Shown here one piece after another: positions 14,015 to 18,421 of a stretch of 18,421 bases of DNA. A model generated the notes under the pieces. The model worked only from the letters and a program-made list of their open reading frames with translations, did no database searches and had not been told where the DNA came from. This DNA comes from Peptococcaceae bacterium (lineage in GTDB: Bacteria > Bacillota > Peptococcia > DRI-13 > UBA5745). Both the position numbers and the translations under genes were made by a program. Where the stretch lies: positions 1-18,421 of the forward strand of contig JAISDM010000158.1 in assembly GCA_031264885.1 (NCBI GenBank), given 5' to 3'. Within the stretch, counting starts at the first letter, position 1; every line of letters begins with the position of its first letter.

Positions 14015-15370
14015 TTAGCCCGCCAGCACCGCCGCGTTGATCTCGTCAATGGTCTGATAGTCGATGTCGATGACCTTGGAATACACCGTGCCTTCCTCAT
14101 AGACCTCGGTATAGTTGTCTTTCGTGAAGAGGCGCAGGGGCATCGGCGTGATCCTGGGCATGTTGTTGGCGTCGAAGCCTTCCTCAAATATCATGTGAAT
14201 GAATGTGACGACGGCCTTGGAGATGGCTATGGGGTTGTTGTAGCCGGTACTCACGAGCTTCCCGTCGGCGACGAGCTTAAGGGCGCTGGTGTCGCCGTCG
14301 GCGGGGGTAACGATTTTGATCTGATCGCTCAGCCCGCGCTGTTCGAGTACCTTGACGCTGCCCGCGCCCATCTGGTCATTCTCGGACAAAATCAGCGAAA
14401 CGGTGGGGTGGGCGGTGAGCAGGTTCTCGGTGGCGGTCATTCCCGCGGCGTCCTCCCAGTTGCCGTCCGCTATGCCGAGGATCTGGGCGTCATACTTGCT
14501 CATATCGACCTTGCCGGTTCTGACCAGCTCAAGGTAGTAGTTATAGCCCTCAAGCATGGCGTCTTCCCAATAGGGCTTCGCGGTTCCGGCCATTTCCTGC
14601 TTGCCGTACACCCAGCCGGCCAGCATGCCGTTCATGCGGGGGTTGGTGACGGCGTGGCCGAGAACACCGGCGATCATCACAATGTCGATGGGGTCTTCGT
14701 ACATCTTGGCGGCGTACTGCCCCGCCAGGAAGGCCCCGTTGTAGTCGATGGGCGAGATCGTGGTAATGACCGGGACGGATTCTTCAAAGGGTACGACCGA
14801 TATGACCGGGATGCCGGCGTCTACGGCCTTCTGGACGTCGACAATCTGGGCCTGGTAGTCGACGGGATTGATGACGATGATGTCCACCCCCTGGGTAATG
14901 AGAGCCTCAATATCCGAGGATTGCTTGTTGGAGTCAAAGTCATTGGCCACAAGGTATTTGAGCTCATAGCCGTACTCCCCGCAGAACTGTTCGGCGCCCT
15001 GTTTGAGACCGGCAAAGAACGCGCTGACCATAGCGGCCTCAGACCAGCCGACCACGACGTCGGATTTCTGTTCGACATTGTCAAGCGCCTTGTATATGGC
15101 GGATCTGTCGTTCTGGATGGACGCGCCGATGCCGTTCAGGGCGTTGTCCGTGGGGGCGTATGTGTAGATCTCGTGGTTCTTGAGTTCCTCGGCGCTGAGT
15201 ATCCTGTCCTCCTGGCCGGCGGCGGGCTGGCTGGTGTTGGCCGGGGCGGTGGTCGCCGGCGCCTCGGTCGTGGACGCCGCCGTGCCGGAAGCGCCGCCTC
15301 CGCAGGCGGCAAGCGTCAGTATAAACAGAGTAAGTACGGGCGCGAGCATTGCCAAAGGTGTTTTTTTCAT
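14015..15370 (-). CDS. Sugar ABC transporter substrate-binding lipoprotein (periplasmic-binding type 1)
   Basis: Encodes 451 residues. An N-terminal lipoprotein signal ends in the lipobox LAAC with Cys23, followed by a GGG and a Ser/Thr/Ala/Pro linker to about residue 55. The mature part is a type 1 binding fold of the ribose/galactose kind: DVVVGWSEAAMVSAFFAGLKQGAEQFCGEYG, ALITQGVDIIVINPVDYQAQIVDVQKAVDAGIPVISV, and LILSENDQMGAGSVKVLEQRG. The usual monosaccharide-binding protein is nearer 330 residues, so this one is long. It should present substrate to the ATPase and permease at 11375-13899. Unusually, it is convergent to them rather than first in their operon, with its own promoter at 15442-15470. 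A purine-rich GGAAAAGGAAAG precedes ATG. Confidence 0.9.
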   Translation of the reverse strand: MKKTPLAMLAPVLTLFILTLAACGGGASGTAASTTEAPATTAPANTSQPAAGQEDRILSAEELKNHEIYTYAPTDNALNGIGASIQNDRSAIYKALDNVEQKSDVVVGWSEAAMVSAFFAGLKQGAEQFCGEYGYELKYLVANDFDSNKQSSDIEALITQGVDIIVINPVDYQAQIVDVQKAVDAGIPVISVVPFEESVPVITTISPIDYNGAFLAGQYAAKMYEDPIDIVMIAGVLGHAVTNPRMNGMLAGWVYGKQEMAGTAKPYWEDAMLEGYNYYLELVRTGKVDMSKYDAQILGIADGNWEDAAGMTATENLLTAHPTVSLILSENDQMGAGSVKVLEQRGLSDQIKIVTPADGDTSALKLVADGKLVSTGYNNPIAISKAVVTFIHMIFEEGFDANNMPRITPMPLRLFTKDNYTEVYEEGTVYSKVIDIDYQTIDEINAAVLAG

Positions 15371-15441
15371 CTTTCCTTTTCCTTCCTTTCTTCCTTCTCT
15401 CCAAAATTTGCCTCGCCGAAAAACGGTCTGACAACAAGGAA

Positions 15442-15470
15442 ATTATATAGCCCGCGATGGAACTTGTAAA
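15442..15470 (-). promoter_or_regulatory. Promoter of the substrate-binding protein gene
   Basis: On the minus strand TTTACA (15465-15470) and a perfect TATAAT (15442-15447) are separated by exactly 17 nt. Transcription would begin near 15435, about 65 nt before the ATG at 15370. It lies just past the stop of the regulator gene, so the binding protein can be made independently of it. Confidence 0.7.
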
Positions 15471-15487
15471 ATACTTTTTTCTCTCTC

Positions 15488-17038
15488 TCAGATTCTGTCG
15501 ATTTCCAGGGCTTTGAGCCCGATTTGGAGCTTCAGGCGGATTTCCAGGTCGTCGATGGATACATTCAGCAGCTCCTCGACCTTTTTGATGTGGTAGAGGA
15601 TCGTGTTTCTGTGCATATGCAGCAGCGTGCCGGCCTCCGTGGCGCTGCGCCCGCATTGGAGATAGGCCGATAGACTGTCGAGTAGTTTGGCGCTGTGTTT
15701 TTCTTCGTAAAGCTTGAGTTTTTTGATCGACCTGAAGGCAAAGGCGTTCGTAAAGACCCCCGACGCGGAGTCAATGGTATTGCTGACTAAGTGGTGCAGG
15801 TAATAATCCTCATAGAGGTAAAACCGGAATCTGTTCGCTTCCTGCCTGCTCAGCCGCAGCCGTTCGCCCATGATCACGGCGGAATGGGCCTGTTCATAGG
15901 CGGACGCCATATCCCAGAGGCTTTCGAAGGGATTGCTCACGCCGCAGTTGCAATTGAGCCCGGTGAGCATGGAGAGAAGGCGGGCTCTGCGCGCTTCGGC
16001 GTCGTCGCGGGTCTCAATGGGGTAGAGCATCATAATATTGCGGCTGTACAGTATGACGACGGCTTTGTCCATGCGCCGCGAAAGATCCTGCACAAGCCGG
16101 TCCGCGGGCACGTTGAGAATGTCGTTGTACACAATGAGATTGAGTTCAAATCTGCCTTCAAAGGGTATCCGCAGCGCCGCGGCGCGTTTCTTTGCTTCCT
16201 GCTCGCTGGAAATGGTTCGCCCGATCAGTTCCATAAAAAACGACTCGATTTGCCGGCTTTTTCTGAAAAACGGCTGTTCCTTATCGAAATAGTATTTGAT
16301 GTGGGCGACCAGGAGCGTAAACAACTCCAGCATCGCGCCGGAACATTCCCGGTTGCAGCAGATCATGACCACAATCGCCGAGAATGTGTTGTTGTACTTG
16401 TACACCTTCTTCACCGTGTCATAGGGAGACAGCAGACGGTCCTGGCTGATGATCAGATCCCGCTCGTCGGCGTTCTCGTATTCCTCGATGCGCCGGTATT
16501 TTTGCAGCTTCTGCAGGGTCTCTTCCGGGTGATAGCCGTTTTCCACCAGCATGGTCTGCACCGCGTCGTCGGTGAACACATTCTTTGTGTAGGCGAGCAG
16601 ATTAAACGACGCGTCCAAAATGGTTATGTGGTTGCCGATGATGGGTTCGCACAAATTAAGCAGCGCCTGCAATCCCAGATTGTTGAGGATAGACTCCTGC
16701 ATTTGCGCAATCCAGTTTTGGACCCGGATGAAGACGCGCTGGACCGCGATAAAAAGCTCGTTCAGATTGAGGTTTTTGTTCACGATATAAATGTTTTGCA
16801 GTGATTCGTCGGTTTCCGCGTCGTCCTGTCTGCGGTCGCGGATGCACAGGAAATATATGCCTGGCGTTTTGGGGACGAGCAGTGATTCGGACAGCTTGGA
16901 CACAAGCAGCATTTTGCCCGAGGCATCCGAGATGCCCAGTGTGTACAGCTCAGCGCCCGAAAAAGAGGGATTCCCATGGCGCGGCGTTTCCAGATTAAAT
17001 TTCAATTCTTCCATAATTAGGTCCAGCGATATCTTCAT
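15488..17038 (-). CDS. PucR/CdaR-family transcriptional regulator
   Basis: Encodes 516 residues. The C-terminal 65 residues (452-516) carry the PucR-type helix-turn-helix: LLDSLSAYLQCGRSATEAGTLLHMHRNTILYHIKKVEELL. Before it lies a CdaR GGDEF-like region with RFELNLIVYND, ILYSRNIMMLYPIE and CGVSNPFESLWDMASAYEQAHSAV. The N-terminal half has no domain I can name and may sense the ligand. A ribosome binding site AGGAG lies 9 nt before ATG. PucR-type proteins are usually ligand-responsive activators of nearby catabolic genes, so the binding-protein gene and the divergent URO-D gene are natural targets. That is inference from position. Confidence 0.9.
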   Translation of the reverse strand: MKISLDLIMEELKFNLETPRHGNPSFSGAELYTLGISDASGKMLLVSKLSESLLVPKTPGIYFLCIRDRRQDDAETDESLQNIYIVNKNLNLNELFIAVQRVFIRVQNWIAQMQESILNNLGLQALLNLCEPIIGNHITILDASFNLLAYTKNVFTDDAVQTMLVENGYHPEETLQKLQKYRRIEEYENADERDLIISQDRLLSPYDTVKKVYKYNNTFSAIVVMICCNRECSGAMLELFTLLVAHIKYYFDKEQPFFRKSRQIESFFMELIGRTISSEQEAKKRAAALRIPFEGRFELNLIVYNDILNVPADRLVQDLSRRMDKAVVILYSRNIMMLYPIETRDDAEARRARLLSMLTGLNCNCGVSNPFESLWDMASAYEQAHSAVIMGERLRLSRQEANRFRFYLYEDYYLHHLVSNTIDSASGVFTNAFAFRSIKKLKLYEEKHSAKLLDSLSAYLQCGRSATEAGTLLHMHRNTILYHIKKVEELLNVSIDDLEIRLKLQIGLKALEIDRI

Positions 17039-17133
17039 TTTTGTATACTCCTACAAAAAAATCCGAAAAATTCAGCGCGGATTACAAATTTTACGAATTT
17101 ACGGCTCGGCGGCCGCCGTCTGCGCCTGCGCAA

Positions 17134-17162
17134 AGGATATGCGGGCAAACTTTTTTCGTCAA
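17134..17162 (-). promoter_or_regulatory. Likely promoter of the regulator gene, with overlapping dyad
   Basis: TTGACG (17157-17162) and TATCCT (17134-17139) on the minus strand are 17 nt apart, about 95 nt before the regulator ATG. The -35 overlaps a perfect dyad GTCA-AAAA-TGAC at 17158-17169, a plausible operator for feedback control. Confidence 0.5.
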
Positions 17163-17280
17163 AAATGACAATTTGGCGTCAAAATATTGTCGGCGCGAAC
17201 ATATACAAGCCGCGGCGCGCAATGATAATATTGAAGAAAACCACCGTGACGCCGCCGCTCAACATATATGCTCAACGTAC

Positions 17281-17352
17281 ATAATGTGATTATATAACGC
17301 GGCGTGAATCAGTGTCAACGGATTCAAAATAATGTAAATTATCAAAATAATG
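17281..17352 (+). promoter_or_regulatory. AT-rich control region with paired dyads and direct repeats
   Basis: Upstream of the URO-D start at 17373 there are two matching dyads, ATAAT-GTG-ATTAT (17281-17293) and ATAAT-GTAA-ATTAT (17329-17342), and an 11-bp direct repeat TCAAAATAATG at 17324-17334 and 17342-17352. TATAAC at 17293-17298 could be a -10, but no good -35 precedes it, which fits an activator-dependent promoter. The binding factor is unknown. Confidence 0.4.
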
Positions 17353-17372
17353 AATAGGCATGGTGATTTCAC

Positions 17373-18421
17373 ATGACCCCAACGACAACCAAACTCAAAC
17401 CCATATCCACCCCCACATCTACACCCACCCCCAGGGAAAATTTCCTCCGGATCGTCCGGAACGAAGCCCCGTACTGGATCGGCGACCCTTTTCACTGTTT
17501 TAACTGCGCCGAAGACAGCGGGGTCCCGTACCTTCTCGACGCCAGCGCGCTGGCGCATAAGCGCGTGACCCGCGGCGGGATTGGCGTCCGCGACGCCTGG
17601 GGCGTCGTCTGGGATTGGTCGGAAGATCAGCCGGGGCCGGTTCCCAATCATTTCGGCGGGAACATCGTCGTCAGCGACATCACGCGGTGGCGGGAGTCTT
17701 TTGAATTCCCGGATCTGGATCATCTGGACTGGAGCGCGGCGGACGCTCTGGCTCAATCTGTCGACCGGGAAACGAAGCTTGTGATGGTTCAGTCTCCCCG
17801 CGGCATGTTTGAATTCTCTCACGGGATGATGGGATTTGAGGGGGCGCTGGAGAATTACCTGCTGGAGCCGGAGGATATGTATGAGATGCTCAGCGCGTAC
17901 ACGGACTGGAAGATCAAGGCCGCGGAACTCTGCATCGATCATATGAATCCCGATATCATCGTCAATTTTGACGATTGGGGCAGCAAGACGCAGATGTTCC
18001 TGCCGCCGCGGGTCTGGCGCGAAATACTGAAGCCCCTGTACGCGCGTTTCTTTGGTTATATTAAATCCCGGGGCGTCATCGTGATGAATCACTGCGACTG
18101 TTACGCGGAAGACGTGTGCGTGGACATGGTGGAGGTGGGAATCGACGTGTGGCAGGGCGTTACCCCCGAAAACGACATCCCGGCCATCGTTGAGAAGACG
18201 GAAGGGAAGCTGCTGCTGTTCGGAGGCGTCGATATGCCGAGCATCGACTACGCCGGGGTCGCCGAGGAAACCGTCCGAAGCCACATCCGCGCCACCATGG
18301 ATAAATACGCGCCCACGAAGCGGTATCTCCCGATTTTTTCATCCTGGCTGCCTGTGTTCGGCGGTGTGCGCGAGATCGCGCGCGATGAAATGGAGAAGCA
18401 CGGGAAACGGATTATGGGCTG
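17373..18421 (+). CDS. Second URO-D family protein (3' end at or beyond window edge)
   Basis: 349 codons are visible from ATG 17373. The window ends with TG after the codons for KRIMG, so a stop may follow at once. After an odd Thr/Pro-rich start (residues 2-20) the URO-D fold begins at RENFLRIVRNEAPYW. Later segments are DIIVNFDDWGSKTQMFLPPRVWREILKPLY, VIVMNHCDCYAEDVCVDMVEVGIDVWQGVTPENDI and LLFGGVDMP. The metal site differs from the protein at 8856: it reads His240-Cys241-Asp-Cys243, and no late cysteine is seen in FSSWLPVFGG. It may therefore be a different subgroup, not necessarily a zinc methyltransferase. It diverges from the PucR-type regulator. Only a poor AGG 13-14 nt upstream precedes the ATG. 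Confidence 0.8.
   Translation, partial: MTPTTTKLKPISTPTSTPTPRENFLRIVRNEAPYWIGDPFHCFNCAEDSGVPYLLDASALAHKRVTRGGIGVRDAWGVVWDWSEDQPGPVPNHFGGNIVVSDITRWRESFEFPDLDHLDWSAADALAQSVDRETKLVMVQSPRGMFEFSHGMMGFEGALENYLLEPEDMYEMLSAYTDWKIKAAELCIDHMNPDIIVNFDDWGSKTQMFLPPRVWREILKPLYARFFGYIKSRGVIVMNHCDCYAEDVCVDMVEVGIDVWQGVTPENDIPAIVEKTEGKLLLFGGVDMPSIDYAGVAEETVRSHIRATMDKYAPTKRYLPIFSSWLPVFGGVREIARDEMEKHGKRIMG

Noticed and set aside
14195..15469. 424-codon plus-strand open frame
   Set aside because: Antisense to the substrate-binding lipoprotein; Gly/Val-rich shadow without motifs or ribosome binding site.
15791..16804. 337-codon plus-strand open frame
   Set aside because: Antisense to the regulator gene; no motifs.
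17039..17372. Cobalamin or other riboswitch before the URO-D gene
   Set aside because: I looked for B12-box-like and conserved stem elements because of the possible corrinoid link and saw none; the region holds only short dyads.
17259..18284. 341-codon minus-strand open frame
   Set aside because: Antisense to the second URO-D gene, whose family motifs are clear; no domain on this strand.

Overview
The window looks like one contig piece of a moderately GC-rich anaerobic Bacillota (Clostridia-type) genome. The pointers are strong AGGAGG-type ribosome binding sites, a Gram-positive-style lipoprotein with a Thr/Ala/Pro linker, a PucR/CdaR regulator, URO-D proteins next to an Rbs-type sugar importer, and a dispersed hairpin repeat (core GGGCGGCATCCTGCCGCCC) that I associate with clostridial intergenic DNA. 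This placement is an inference. No rRNA, tRNA or CRISPR is visible.

Region 1 (1-3150): the 3'-truncated gene of a large secreted M30-like zinc metallopeptidase on the minus strand (HEFQH, distal Glu, an FN3 domain, then 104-residue repeats). A possible start-less remnant of a paralogous signal peptide lies upstream of it.

Region 2 (3200-5200): a recombination-scarred stretch. It holds a C-terminal scrap of a serine recombinase, a glycine-zipper protein of unknown function, a MITE-like palindrome, a copy of the dispersed hairpin, and a full-length serine recombinase with no usual start codon. Next to the recombinase are two 26-bp imperfect palindromes with inverted cores, flanking about 150 bp that contain a consensus-like promoter. 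This is a candidate invertible promoter, and the scrap at 3.3 kb keeps a decayed version of the same site at exactly the same offset.

Region 3 (5383-8787): a DUF4143-type ATPase with a damaged Walker A motif, a KilA-N protein whose gene contains a perfect 32-bp palindrome, and a MATE efflux transporter, all rightward and closely packed.

Region 4 (8856-18421): a metabolic cluster. A URO-D/corrinoid-methyltransferase-like protein, a glycerol-dehydrogenase-like enzyme, a sugar-type ABC ATPase and its permease run rightward. Their substrate-binding lipoprotein and a PucR-family regulator run leftward and converge on a 67-nt perfect hairpin that should act as a two-way terminator. A second URO-D protein diverges from the regulator and runs to the window edge, possibly ending just beyond it. 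A tandem array of six 53-bp hairpin units separates the dehydrogenase from the ABC ATPase. Together the genes suggest regulated import of a small (perhaps methylated) polyol or sugar, its oxidation, and methyl-group handling. No corrinoid protein is in view, so the substrate remains unknown.
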